A DNA stretch of 64,000 nucleotides from Pseudomonas fluorescens (GTDB lineage Bacteria > Pseudomonadota > Gammaproteobacteria > Pseudomonadales > Pseudomonadaceae), in assembly GCF_003732425.1 (NCBI RefSeq), contig NZ_MOBX01000016.1, forward strand, positions 186,001-250,000. The letters run 5' to 3'. Below, piece after piece: positions 25,539 to 33,545 of this stretch (the stretch's first letter is position 1; the number at the start of each line of letters is the position of its first letter). The position numbers and the translations under genes were made by a program. Under the pieces are notes generated by a model. It ran no database searches. It saw nothing but the letters and a program-made list of their open reading frames with translations, and was not told the origin of the DNA.

Positions 25539-26384
25539 ATGTCCCAAGACCGTCGCTACAGCTTCGAGTTCTTCCCGACCAAGACCGATGCTGGGCATGA
25601 AAAGCTGCTCAACGTTGCCCGTCAGCTGGCAACGTACAATCCCGATTTCTTCTCCTGCACCTATGGCGCTGGTGGTTCGACCCGTGATCGCACCCTCAAC
25701 ACCGTTCTGCAACTGGAAAGCGAAGTCAAAGTACCGGCCGCTCCGCACCTGTCGTGCGTCGGCGACAGCAAGGACGACCTGCGCGGCCTGCTGAACGAGT
25801 ACAAGGCTGCCGGCATCAAGCGCATCGTCGCGCTGCGTGGCGACCTGCCGTCCGGCATGGGCATGACCAGCGGTGAGCTGCGTCACGCCAATGAACTGGT
25901 TGAATTCATTCGTGAAGAAACCGGCGATCATTTCCACATCGAAGTCGCTGCCTACCCGGAGATGCATCCGCAAGCACGCAACTACGAAGACGATCTCGCC
26001 AACTTCGTGCGCAAGGCTCGCGCCGGCGCCGACAGCGCGATCACCCAGTACTTCTTCAATGCCGACAGTTACTTCTACTTCGTCGAGCGTTTGCAGGCGC
26101 TGGGTGTGGATCTGCCGATCGTGCCGGGGATCATGCCGATCACCAACTACAGCAAACTCGCGCGCTTCTCCGATGCCTGCGGTGCGGAAATCCCGCGCTG
26201 GATCCGCAAGCAACTGGAAGCCTATGGCGATGACACGCAAAGCATTCAGCGCTTTGGTGAACAAGTCGTCAGCGAGATGTGCGAACGCCTGTTGCAGGGC
26301 GGCGCTCCGGGGCTGCACTTCTATTCCATGAACCAGGCTGAGCCTAGCCTGGCGATCTGGAATAACCTGAAGTTGCCGCGCTGA
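25539..26384 (+). CDS. metF: 5,10-methylenetetrahydrofolate reductase
   Basis: This 281-residue flavoenzyme makes 5-methyl-THF for methionine synthesis. The TIM-barrel opens with YSFEFFPTKTD (folate/FAD Glu region). Later marks are SCTYGAGGSTRDRT, IVALRGDLPSG, and FHIEVAAYPEMHP, then FFNADSYFYF. Start chosen at MSQDRRYS (25539) with AAGG 8 nt upstream. A start two codons earlier (25533) is possible. It follows ahcY across a REP doublet and may be co-transcribed. Confidence 0.96.
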   Translation: MSQDRRYSFEFFPTKTDAGHEKLLNVARQLATYNPDFFSCTYGAGGSTRDRTLNTVLQLESEVKVPAAPHLSCVGDSKDDLRGLLNEYKAAGIKRIVALRGDLPSGMGMTSGELRHANELVEFIREETGDHFHIEVAAYPEMHPQARNYEDDLANFVRKARAGADSAITQYFFNADSYFYFVERLQALGVDLPIVPGIMPITNYSKLARFSDACGAEIPRWIRKQLEAYGDDTQSIQRFGEQVVSEMCERLLQGGAPGLHFYSMNQAEPSLAIWNNLKLPR

Positions 26385-26419
26385 AGCAGCGGCAAGCTTC
26401 AAGCTGAAAGCGATAAGCA

Positions 26420-26480
26420 AGATCAAAAGATCGCAGCCTTCGGCAGCTCCTAGAGGGGTGTCGCAGCTGCGATCTTTTGC
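26420..26480. repeat. REP-like doublet, class 4, short
   Basis: GATCAAAAGATCGCAGCCTT then GCAGCTCCTA is followed by a shortened mirror copy GCAGCTGCGATCTTTTGC. The second arm is truncated relative to the other class 4 doublets. Confidence 0.75.
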
Positions 26481-26553
26481 TTTTAAAGGCCCGAAACAGA
26501 GCTTGTGCAGGCACTTTCTGGCTCTTTCGCGTTTCTCGTCGTAATCTCAAGCC

Positions 26554-27366
26554 ATGCCTTTGATCACGCAATTATTCGCCGTGCTGGTTTTTGCTTGCCT
26601 GAGCTTCGCCGCTCGAGGCGAGAAGTTGCGTATTGTCACCGAGCCGTGGGCGCCTTACGTCTACGAAGAGAACGGTAAAAACCTCGGACTGGATTACGAA
26701 ACCACGGCCATTGTCTTCAAACGTCTGGGCATCGAAGTCGAATGGCAGTTCCTGCCATGGAAGCGCTGCCTGTCGATGCTTGAGACCGGTCAAGCCGACG
26801 GTGCCCTGGACATTTTTCACAGTGACGAGCGCGACGCCACCCTCCTCTACCCGAGCGAGCCGCTGTCGGACGTCGAGTTCGTCCTGTTCTACGCCAACGA
26901 CCGGCCGCACCCGTTCAGCAAACTCGAAGAACTCAAAGGCCTGACCATCGGCACCTCGCCGGGTTACCTGTATAGCTCCGATTTCAGCGAATCAACATTG
27001 TTTACCCGCGAACCGGCACCGACCCACGAAGCCAACTTCGGCAAACTGGCGCGTGGTCGCATCGACTTGCTGATCACCGATCGCCGCGTCGGTCAGCATT
27101 TGCTCGATCAGCTGAATATTCGCGATCAGATCACTGAAAACCCCACTGTCATTAGCCGCCAGAGCCAGTTTCTGGCGGTTCGGCGCAATGCTGGCATGGA
27201 TTTGCTGGTGCAGCGTTTCGGCGCCGAGCTCAAGCGATTCAAGCGCGAACCGGCCTATGCCGAGCTGAGCGCCCGGTATGGCGCGGCTCCCGTTATGGCT
27301 GCGCCGCTGGGCAATGCCACGGCCAGCGGCAAAACCGTTGAGCAGCAGGAAAGCAGCGCGCAGTGA
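26554..27366 (+). CDS. Periplasmic solute-binding protein, family 3-like
   Basis: This 270-residue protein has a signal peptide ending near SFAARG and a family 3 solute-binding fold. It opens LRIVTEPWAPYVYEENGKNLGLDYE, continues WKRCLSMLETGQADGALDIFHS, and has the hinge LKGLTIGTSPGYLY. No ABC permease or ATPase gene adjoins it, so it may be an orphan binding protein, or a sensor-like protein of the PA0314/FliY kind. A C-terminal Gln/Ser/Ala-rich tail extends past the domain. Ligand unknown. Confidence 0.78.
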   Translation: MPLITQLFAVLVFACLSFAARGEKLRIVTEPWAPYVYEENGKNLGLDYETTAIVFKRLGIEVEWQFLPWKRCLSMLETGQADGALDIFHSDERDATLLYPSEPLSDVEFVLFYANDRPHPFSKLEELKGLTIGTSPGYLYSSDFSESTLFTREPAPTHEANFGKLARGRIDLLITDRRVGQHLLDQLNIRDQITENPTVISRQSQFLAVRRNAGMDLLVQRFGAELKRFKREPAYAELSARYGAAPVMAAPLGNATASGKTVEQQESSAQ

Positions 27367-27588
27367 TTGCTCTGTTATACTCCGGCGTTCCCGCCAGGCT
27401 CACGCCCGGACGCCCGGAACCGTAACAGGCCTCTCGACCCGCTACAGCGCAGCTTTGCAGCCCGCGCGAGCGCTCCAGACGTGCCTTCGGAACCGCAGCA
27501 GGACCGGACGGGATTGCGTCCTCTTAAACGCCATTCGCGCCAGGCAAGACTCCCATTGGGCCAAGCCCTAACTAAAACAGGATTACTC

Positions 27589-29466
27589 ATGTCCTTTGCT
27601 TCCCTCGGTCTCTCCGAGGCTTTAGTCCGCGCCATCGAAGATGCGGGCTATACCGAGCCTACTCCGGTGCAACAGCGGGCCATTCCCGCCGTGTTGCAAG
27701 GTCGCGACCTGATGGTTGCGGCACAGACAGGTACCGGTAAAACCGGCGGTTTCGCCCTTCCGATCCTGGAGCGGTTGTTCCCCAACGGTCACCCGGACAA
27801 ATCCCAGCGTCATGGCCCGCGCCAACCGCGCGTACTGGTCCTGACCCCGACCCGCGAACTCGCGGCCCAGGTTCACGAGAGCTTCAAGATCTACGCCCGT
27901 GACCTGAAATTCGTCAGCGCCTGCATCTTCGGCGGCGTCGGCATGAACCCACAGGTTCAGGCCATGTCCCGTGGTGTCGACGTGCTCGTTGCCTGCCCGG
28001 GTCGTTTGCTCGACCTCTGCGGCCAGGGCAGCGTTGACCTGTCCCACGTGGAAATCCTCGTCCTCGACGAAGCTGACCGCATGCTCGACATGGGTTTCGT
28101 GCACGACGTGAAGAAAGTCCTCGCGCGCCTGCCGTCCAAGCGTCAGAACCTGCTGTTCTCGGCGACTTTCTCCAAGGACATCACCGACCTCGCCGGCAAG
28201 CTGCTGCACAACCCGGAACGCATCGAAGTGACGCCGCCGAACACCACGGTCGAGCGCATCGAACAACGCGTGTTCCGTCTGCCGGCCAGCCACAAGCGTG
28301 CGCTGCTGGCGCACCTGATCACCGCCGGCGCGTGGGAACAGGTACTGGTCTTCACCCGTACCAAGCACGGCGCCAACCGTCTGGCCGAATACCTGGACAA
28401 ACACGGCCTGCCGGCTGTGGCGATCCATGGCAACAAGAGCCAGAACGCGCGCACCAAAGCGCTGGCCGACTTCAAGGCCAACCAGGTGCGCATTCTGGTT
28501 GCGACCGACATTGCCGCACGCGGTCTGGACATCGATCAGTTGCCACACGTGGTCAACTTCGAACTGCCGAACGTCGATGAAGATTACGTGCACCGTATTG
28601 GCCGTACAGGCCGTGCCGGTCGTTCGGGCGAGGCGATTTCGCTGGTCGCGCCGGACGAAGAAAAACTGCTGAAAAGCATCGAGCGCATGACCAAGCAGAA
28701 AATCGCCGACGGCGACCTGATGGGCTTCGACTCGAGCACCATTGAAGCCGAGAAGCCGGAAGCGCGTGAGCGTCCGGACATGCGCAACCCGCGCAACCCA
28801 CGTGGCCCACGCGGCGACGGCCCGAATGGCGGCGGCGGTGGCGGCGGTCGTAAAGACAAAGGCAAAGACAAGGGCAAGGAAAAACCGGCCGGTGAACGTG
28901 GCGAGCGCCCTGCCCGTCAACAGAAGCCGCGCGAAGGTACGCCGAGCCGCGAACAGCGTCCGAGCCAACCGCCACGTGCAGCGGCGGATCGTGCACCGGA
29001 CGAGTTCCTCGACGACGATATCGATAACTTCGGTAACCGCGTTGACTACGTGCCAAAGCCTGCTCCAGCCGGCGGTCGCGGCCGTCGCCCAGGCGCACCG
29101 GCTCAGGGCGCAGGCGCTGGCACCGGCGCACCACGCGGCGGCCAGCCGCAAGGTCGCCAGAACGGTCCGCGCAACAGCAACGGATCGAGCACCGGCACCC
29201 CGCCAGCCAAACGCAGCGGCCCGCGCAACGGCGCACCGCGTGATGGTCAGTCGGGTCGTCGTGACGAGTCTTCGTCGCGCAATCGTCGCCCGGCCCGTGA
29301 TGATCAGCCACGTACCGAACCCGCCGTGCAGAGCCCGCGCAGCAACGGTCCGAAGATCATGCACAAGGAATCGAAAGCCGACCGCTTCCCGACACCTGAG
29401 CAGCTCGATCAACTGCCAAGCCGCCCGCGTGGCGAAAAACCAGCACTGCTGACCCGCAATCGCTGA
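27589..29466 (+). CDS. rhlE: DEAD-box RNA helicase, RhlE group
   Basis: This 625-residue protein has a full helicase core in its first ~380 residues: Q motif with EPTPVQQRAIPA, AQTGTGKTGG, PTRELAAQ, DEADRMLDMGF, SATFS, ATDIAARGLDI, HRIGRTGRAG. The remaining ~245 residues are a low-complexity basic tail with RNPRGPRGDG, a poly-Gly run, KDKGKDKGKEK and many RNG/RGG-like repeats. Such tails bind RNA and may drive condensate formation. AGGA is 8 nt upstream of the ATG at 27589. The 222-nt leader has TATACT at 27376-27381 and no clear -35. RhlE subgroup is inferred from the core spelling. Confidence 0.93.
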   Translation: MSFASLGLSEALVRAIEDAGYTEPTPVQQRAIPAVLQGRDLMVAAQTGTGKTGGFALPILERLFPNGHPDKSQRHGPRQPRVLVLTPTRELAAQVHESFKIYARDLKFVSACIFGGVGMNPQVQAMSRGVDVLVACPGRLLDLCGQGSVDLSHVEILVLDEADRMLDMGFVHDVKKVLARLPSKRQNLLFSATFSKDITDLAGKLLHNPERIEVTPPNTTVERIEQRVFRLPASHKRALLAHLITAGAWEQVLVFTRTKHGANRLAEYLDKHGLPAVAIHGNKSQNARTKALADFKANQVRILVATDIAARGLDIDQLPHVVNFELPNVDEDYVHRIGRTGRAGRSGEAISLVAPDEEKLLKSIERMTKQKIADGDLMGFDSSTIEAEKPEARERPDMRNPRNPRGPRGDGPNGGGGGGGRKDKGKDKGKEKPAGERGERPARQQKPREGTPSREQRPSQPPRAAADRAPDEFLDDDIDNFGNRVDYVPKPAPAGGRGRRPGAPAQGAGAGTGAPRGGQPQGRQNGPRNSNGSSTGTPPAKRSGPRNGAPRDGQSGRRDESSSRNRRPARDDQPRTEPAVQSPRSNGPKIMHKESKADRFPTPEQLDQLPSRPRGEKPALLTRNR

Positions 29467-29482
29467 GTTTTAAGCTGCAATG

Positions 29483-29520
29483 AAAAATGCCCCGACTCGC
29501 AAGAGCCGGGGCATTTTTTT
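29483..29520 (+). terminator. Intrinsic terminator after the helicase gene
   Basis: AATGCCCCG, CTC, GCAA loop, GAG, CCGGGGCATT with one bulged A is followed by TTTTTT. It lies 17 nt after the stop codon. Confidence 0.9.
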
Positions 29521-29574
29521 GCTGCCGCGAATATCCCTGAATCACCCCAATCCCCCCTGTTTACACCAAACACC

Positions 29575-29706
29575 GTGGCGAGGGGATTTATCCCCGATCG
29601 GCTGCGAAGCAGTCGCAAAACCATTCAATGCGGTATGCCTGATACCCCTCGGCTGGAGGTCATGGGGCCGCTGCGCGACCCATCGGGGATAAATCTCCTC
29701 GCCACA
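29575..29706. repeat. REP-like doublet, class 2
   Basis: GTGGCGAGGGGATTTATCCC on the left and its mirror GGGATAAATCTCCTCGCCAC on the right, with spacer CGGCTGCGAAGCAG. Lies between the helicase terminator and the yceI terminator. Confidence 0.85.
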
Positions 29707-29746
29707 AACGCCGGCTCCCTACAGGGATCAGTGTTGTGAAGGGCAA

Positions 29747-29785
29747 TAAAAAACGCCCCCAGCCTTTCGACCGGGGGCGCTTTTT
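29747..29785. terminator. Bidirectional terminator downstream of yceI
   Basis: CGCCCCC and GGGGGCG arms enclose AGCCTTTCGACC. An A-run lies on the left and TTTTT on the right. It serves the leftward yceI gene and may also block rightward readthrough. Confidence 0.85.
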
Positions 29786-29800
29786 GTGGCAGGGCGAAAG

Positions 29801-30379
29801 TTATTTAACTTTCACGCCTTCCAGCGAGATGTCCAGATCCGCAGTTTGCGAGGTAGGACCTGGGCCCTTGATCCCGAAATCGTTCAGGTTGAGGGTGGTC
29901 TTGGCATTGAAGCCAGCGCGCTCGCCGCCCCATGGATCCTTGCCTTCGCCGTTGAACGTAGCCTTGAAGGTCACAGGCTTGGTCACACCGTGCAGGGTCA
30001 GGTCGCCAGTCACGTCAGCAGTCTTTTCACCGGTCGATTTAACGGCGGTGGAGACGAACTTGGCGTCAGCGAATTTGCCCACGTCGAGGAAGTCTTTGCT
30101 GGCGATGTGCTTGTCACGCTCGGCGTGGTTCGACCACAGGCTGGCGGTTTTCACATCGACGGAGATCTTACTGGCTTCAGGCTTGGCCGAATCCCACGAG
30201 AACGTGCCGTCGAAGTCTTTGAAAGTACCGTGGATGAAGCTGTAGCCCAGGTGGCTGATTTTCCAGTCAACGAAGGCGTGCTGACCTTCCTTGTCGATTT
30301 TGTAATCCGCTGCCATGGCCTGACCAGCCGAGAGCAGTGCAGAACCGATTGCCAGAGCGGCCAGAGTCTTTTTCAACAT
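29801..30379 (-). CDS. YceI family periplasmic protein
   Basis: This 192-residue secreted protein has signal MLKKTLAALAIGSALLSAGQAMA. The mature part has the YceI lipocalin-like barrel marks: HAFVDWKISHLGYSFIHG, DFDGTFSWD, ADVTGDLTLHGVTKPV, and RAGFNAKTTLNLNDFGI. The family binds isoprenoid-type lipids, sometimes in base-induced stress. A cytochrome b561 gene lies 31 nt upstream on the same strand, a pairing usual in Proteobacteria. Terminator follows. Confidence 0.92.
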   Translation of the reverse strand: MLKKTLAALAIGSALLSAGQAMAADYKIDKEGQHAFVDWKISHLGYSFIHGTFKDFDGTFSWDSAKPEASKISVDVKTASLWSNHAERDKHIASKDFLDVGKFADAKFVSTAVKSTGEKTADVTGDLTLHGVTKPVTFKATFNGEGKDPWGGERAGFNAKTTLNLNDFGIKGPGPTSQTADLDISLEGVKVK

Positions 30380-30410
30380 GCTTTCTTTTCCTTTGAGTCG
30401 AGGTTGAACT

Positions 30411-30962
30411 TCAGGCTTTGCGACCGAGCATTCGCGTCAGGGTCGCATCACGATCGATAAAGTGGTGCTTCAATGCTGCCAACGCATGGAGACCGGAAAA
30501 AATTACCAGTGCCCACGCCAGCCAGAGATGAATCACCCCAGCGGTATCTGCCTGATCCGGTAGCCCGGAAACCAGTGCAGGAACTTCAAACAAGCCAAAC
30601 ACCGGGATCCCGACACCGTCTGCGGTGGAAATCAGGTAACCGGCAATCATCACAGCGAACAGCGCCAGATACAGAAACCCGTGGCCAAACTTGGCGCCGA
30701 TACGGGTCATGCGGCTGTAGCTTTGCAGCGTCGGCGGCGGTGGGCTGATAAAGCGCCACAGCACCCGCAACACCATCACACCCAGCAGCACCAGACCGAT
30801 GCTTTTGTGCAGGTCCGGCGCGTCTTTACGCCAGGTGCTGTAGTAATCCAGGCCGACCATCCACAGGCCGAGCGCGAACAGCCCGAAGACCACCAGCGCC
30901 ACGCCCCAGTGCATGCAAATGCTGACCCAACCATAACGCGAAGAAGAGTTACGTAGCTGCAT
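30411..30962 (-). CDS. Cytochrome b561 family membrane protein
   Basis: This 183-residue inner-membrane protein has four predicted helices. Heme-ligand histidines are placed as in prokaryotic b561: SICMHWGVALVVFGLF in helix 1, DLHKSIGLVLLG in helix 2, FGHGFLYLALFAVMIAGY in helix 3 and VIHLWLAWALVIFSGLHALAALKHH in helix 4. It may oxidise quinol or superoxide. The ATG at 30962 was used; an in-frame start at 30992 adds ten residues that look non-native. Followed by yceI. Confidence 0.87.
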   Translation of the reverse strand: MQLRNSSSRYGWVSICMHWGVALVVFGLFALGLWMVGLDYYSTWRKDAPDLHKSIGLVLLGVMVLRVLWRFISPPPPTLQSYSRMTRIGAKFGHGFLYLALFAVMIAGYLISTADGVGIPVFGLFEVPALVSGLPDQADTAGVIHLWLAWALVIFSGLHALAALKHHFIDRDATLTRMLGRKA

Positions 30963-31167
30963 TGCCCAAATCCTGTGAGAACTGCGAACCAAGACTAGCG
31001 AGTTATCTATCGAATTAAAGCGGAAAATTTCGCTTTGAAATATCGAGAAATACGATCAAGAGTCTGAAAGTGGCGTGTTAAGGAAAGATTAAAGGCTACT
31101 GTGTCGCGGGGCGCTCGGGGCGGCGGGGTCGATTCTCAGCGATGGGGACGTGAAGTGCGCAGTGCTT

Positions 31168-31193
31168 AAAATGGGAGTTTTAACCCCCATTTT
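31168..31193 (-). terminator. Candidate terminator after the small lipoprotein gene
   Basis: AAAATGGG (31168-31175) and CCCATTTT (31186-31193) form an 8-bp stem that ends in TTTT on the minus strand. It lies 9 nt beyond the stop of the small lipoprotein gene. Confidence 0.5.
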
Positions 31194-31202
31194 CATGATT
31201 GA

Positions 31203-31361
31203 TCAGTTCCTGAAAACCGGCGGCGGCTGTAAACAGTCAGCGCTATATGGATCTATCTGGCACTTATGGGCAAGTTCAGAGCCGTACTTTCCTGAAAAAT
31301 AATCGCCATTTACACAGCCGTGAAGTGCTACTAACAGAATTATCATCGCAAGCGCTTTCAT
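31203..31361 (-). CDS. Small lipoprotein, 52 residues
   Basis: This short gene starts ATG 31361 with GGAGA 6-7 nt upstream. Product MKALAMIILLVALHGC has a lipobox LHGC, and the mature part is VNGDYFSGKYGSEL then AHKCQIDPYSADCLQPPPVF. The mature part has two further cysteines, which could form a disulfide, and no homologue was recognised. A stem-loop follows the stop. It lies in the 590-nt gap between the b561 and amine oxidase genes. Confidence 0.65.
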   Translation of the reverse strand: MKALAMIILLVALHGCVNGDYFSGKYGSELAHKCQIDPYSADCLQPPPVFRN

Positions 31362-31507
31362 AGAACATCTCCATTTTTTTCAAGCATAAAATGTGAGATC
31401 AAGCACCCGCCGTCATTCCGTTCGGATTGTTTTGTGGGAAATATCCTGCGAAGAGGTAGGCCACCGAGGATGAGCGGCTGAGGCTGTTACGAGATGTATT
31501 AAAAGGC

Positions 31508-31541
31508 AAAAAAACGCGGCCTCTTGGGCCGCGTTTTTTTT
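31508..31541. terminator. Terminator downstream of the amine oxidase gene
   Basis: CGCGGCC (31515-31521) and GGCCGCG (31527-31533) are flanked by a run of A on the left and T on the right. It serves the leftward amine oxidase gene and can act in both directions. Confidence 0.92.
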
Positions 31542-31552
31542 GCAGCGAAGGC

Positions 31553-33322
31553 TTACTGCGCCTTGGTCTCGGTCGTTGCAGCAGGCTTGGCTGCTGGCTT
31601 TTTCGCCGGTTCAGCCTTTTTTGCCGCTGGTTTGGCCGCAGGCTTTTTCGTTTCGGCTTTCGCAGCAGGCTTCTTCGCTGCAGGCTTGGCCGCTGCTTTC
31701 TTCGCCGGCTCGGCTTTCACCGGGGTTGCTGGCTTCGGCGCTTCCACCGGAGCGGGCGCAGGGGTTGGCGCAGGTGCTGGAGCTGCTGGCGCTGGAGCTG
31801 GAGCTGGCTCTGGAGCCTTCACAGGCTCAGGCTTCTTCTCGTCATCCGAACCACCGAACAGGTTGCTGAAGAAGTTGCCCTTCTTCGCCGCCACGGCACC
31901 CGCCGCGCCTGCCGCTGCTGCAGCCGGCACCACTTTCGCCGGTTCAAACGACTTGCCCGCTGCCAGATCTTCAACCTGACTCGCTGCACGCTGACCGGTG
32001 CGCAGTGCGCCTTCCAGAGTGCCCGGGTACAAGGTGTCGGTGTGTTCGCCAGCGAACGCTACGCGTTGCAGCGGACGTTCCCACAGGCGCCAGAACTTGC
32101 TGATCTGGCCCGGACCGTAGGCCAGGTAGGCGCCGCCCATCGACGGGTCGGTGCTGTAGCGACGGATTTCATAACCGGTGAACGAGCCACGGGCCTGTGG
32201 ATAAAACGCGTGCAGACGGATCAGCACCTGATCGACCATCTGCTTGTCGCCGAACGCCTGCATCACGCGGGAGTTGTCGCCAGACAGGTTGATCACCACG
32301 TTGGCGCCACCCTTCAGCGCCGGCTCGATCCACAACATACCCAGACCTGCGTTGCTGTAGATTTCGCCGGACATGCGCGCCTTGCTTTCCCACACTGGCG
32401 TCTTGAACTTCAGCATGATCTGGTCGCGCCAGCCGTAGTTGGTGCCCTTGATCGCCGCCATATGCTGGGCATCCAGCGCCGGCGTCAGCTGAATCTTACT
32501 CAGCGCGCGCAGTGGCACGGCCAACACCACGTAATCAGCCTGATAACCGACACTGCCGACCTTGACGGTCACGCCGTCCTTGTCCTGGCTGATAGCGGAA
32601 ACCGGCGAGTTGGTCTTGATGGTCTTGATCTGTTTGACGAACGCCTGCGCCAGCACCTGGCTGCCGCCGACCAGACGCGAAGCACGCAGGTCACGGTCGG
32701 AGATGCCGCGATACACGCGGTTCTGCTGGGCGAAGTACAGCAGCGACAGGCGCGAAGGCTCGTCGTAGTGGGTGCGGATGTCTTGGTTGATCAACTGACG
32801 CGCGGTGGCTGGCAGGTTCTGCTTGTCGAGCCAGCTCGACACGTTGATTTGGTCCAGTGCGTGCAGCGTGCTGGTCGCCGCCGGGTTCTGCGGGTCGTCG
32901 ATGGAACGCGCCAGATCGTCGAGGGTTTTCTGGTAGCGCTTCAAGGCATCGGCGGTGGCCGGCTGCTTGGTCGCCAGATCAGCGGCGGAGAAATACTCGC
33001 CGTCGATCAGATAACCTGGGGTACGCACGAATTCCGGCGCCGGCGTGGTGCCCAGCTTGAACGTCGAGACATACTTGTTCAGCACTGGCTGGGTCTTGTC
33101 GTTGCCGATCCACTCGCTGGTGGCCATACCGGAGCGACCGCCCAGGCTCGGTTTGGCTTCCAGCAGGGTGACCTGCCAGCCTTTGTTTTGCAGCTCATAA
33201 GCGGCAGTCAGGCCCGAGAGGCCGCCGCCGATCACGATTGCAGTTTTATCCTTGGCCAGCGCTGTAACGCTGAACAGCCCCAACATCACCAGCGCACAGG
33301 CGCGCAGCCAACCGACAGACAT
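31553..33322 (-). CDS. Flavin amine oxidase with Lys/Ala/Pro-rich C-terminal tail
   Basis: This 589-residue protein has a signal peptide (ACALVMLGLFSVTALA). The FAD domain starts AIVIGGGLSGLTAAYELQ and continues with LLEAKPSLGGR. The second flavin stretch VAFAGEHTDTLYPGTLEGAL marks the core's end, near residue 450. After about residue 460 the chain becomes low-complexity: a Pro-Ala run (APEPAPAPAPAAPAPAP) then KKAAAKPAAKKPAAKAETKK repeats like histone H1/AlgP. The core fits a monoamine oxidase; the substrate is unknown. It is divergent from bioA, as in other pseudomonads. Confidence 0.87.
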   Translation of the reverse strand: MSVGWLRACALVMLGLFSVTALAKDKTAIVIGGGLSGLTAAYELQNKGWQVTLLEAKPSLGGRSGMATSEWIGNDKTQPVLNKYVSTFKLGTTPAPEFVRTPGYLIDGEYFSAADLATKQPATADALKRYQKTLDDLARSIDDPQNPAATSTLHALDQINVSSWLDKQNLPATARQLINQDIRTHYDEPSRLSLLYFAQQNRVYRGISDRDLRASRLVGGSQVLAQAFVKQIKTIKTNSPVSAISQDKDGVTVKVGSVGYQADYVVLAVPLRALSKIQLTPALDAQHMAAIKGTNYGWRDQIMLKFKTPVWESKARMSGEIYSNAGLGMLWIEPALKGGANVVINLSGDNSRVMQAFGDKQMVDQVLIRLHAFYPQARGSFTGYEIRRYSTDPSMGGAYLAYGPGQISKFWRLWERPLQRVAFAGEHTDTLYPGTLEGALRTGQRAASQVEDLAAGKSFEPAKVVPAAAAAGAAGAVAAKKGNFFSNLFGGSDDEKKPEPVKAPEPAPAPAPAAPAPAPTPAPAPVEAPKPATPVKAEPAKKAAAKPAAKKPAAKAETKKPAAKPAAKKAEPAKKPAAKPAATTETKAQ

Positions 33323-33545
33323 TCAGCGAACTCCGGAAATACACGTAGGAAAAAGCAGTTTTGCGGGTCAGACGACCCAAAGAACCGCGAAGAATACGTT
33401 AGCCATCAAAACGCCGCCAGCGACGTCTATCGGCTCATACAAAGTAGCTCAATCGACACAATGGGTTGTTCCCGCGCGATGCATTGCATAGGCTTGCGCG
33501 ATTGTTTGCCCGCGCCTGACGCGAGCCGCCTCGAGGAGACTGTAA

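Noticed and set aside
23795..25540. A 581-codon minus-strand frame
   Set aside because: It covers the SAH riboswitch, ahcY and a REP doublet in antisense and has no domain; clearly a shadow.
27622..29412. A 596-codon open frame on the minus strand
   Set aside because: Antisense to the DEAD-box helicase gene, which has all helicase motifs; the antisense product is compositionally odd and without recognisable domain.
31168..31541. Toxin-antitoxin pair in the gap containing the small lipoprotein
   Set aside because: Only one small gene with a lipoprotein signal was found; no partner frame with a ribosome-binding site is present.
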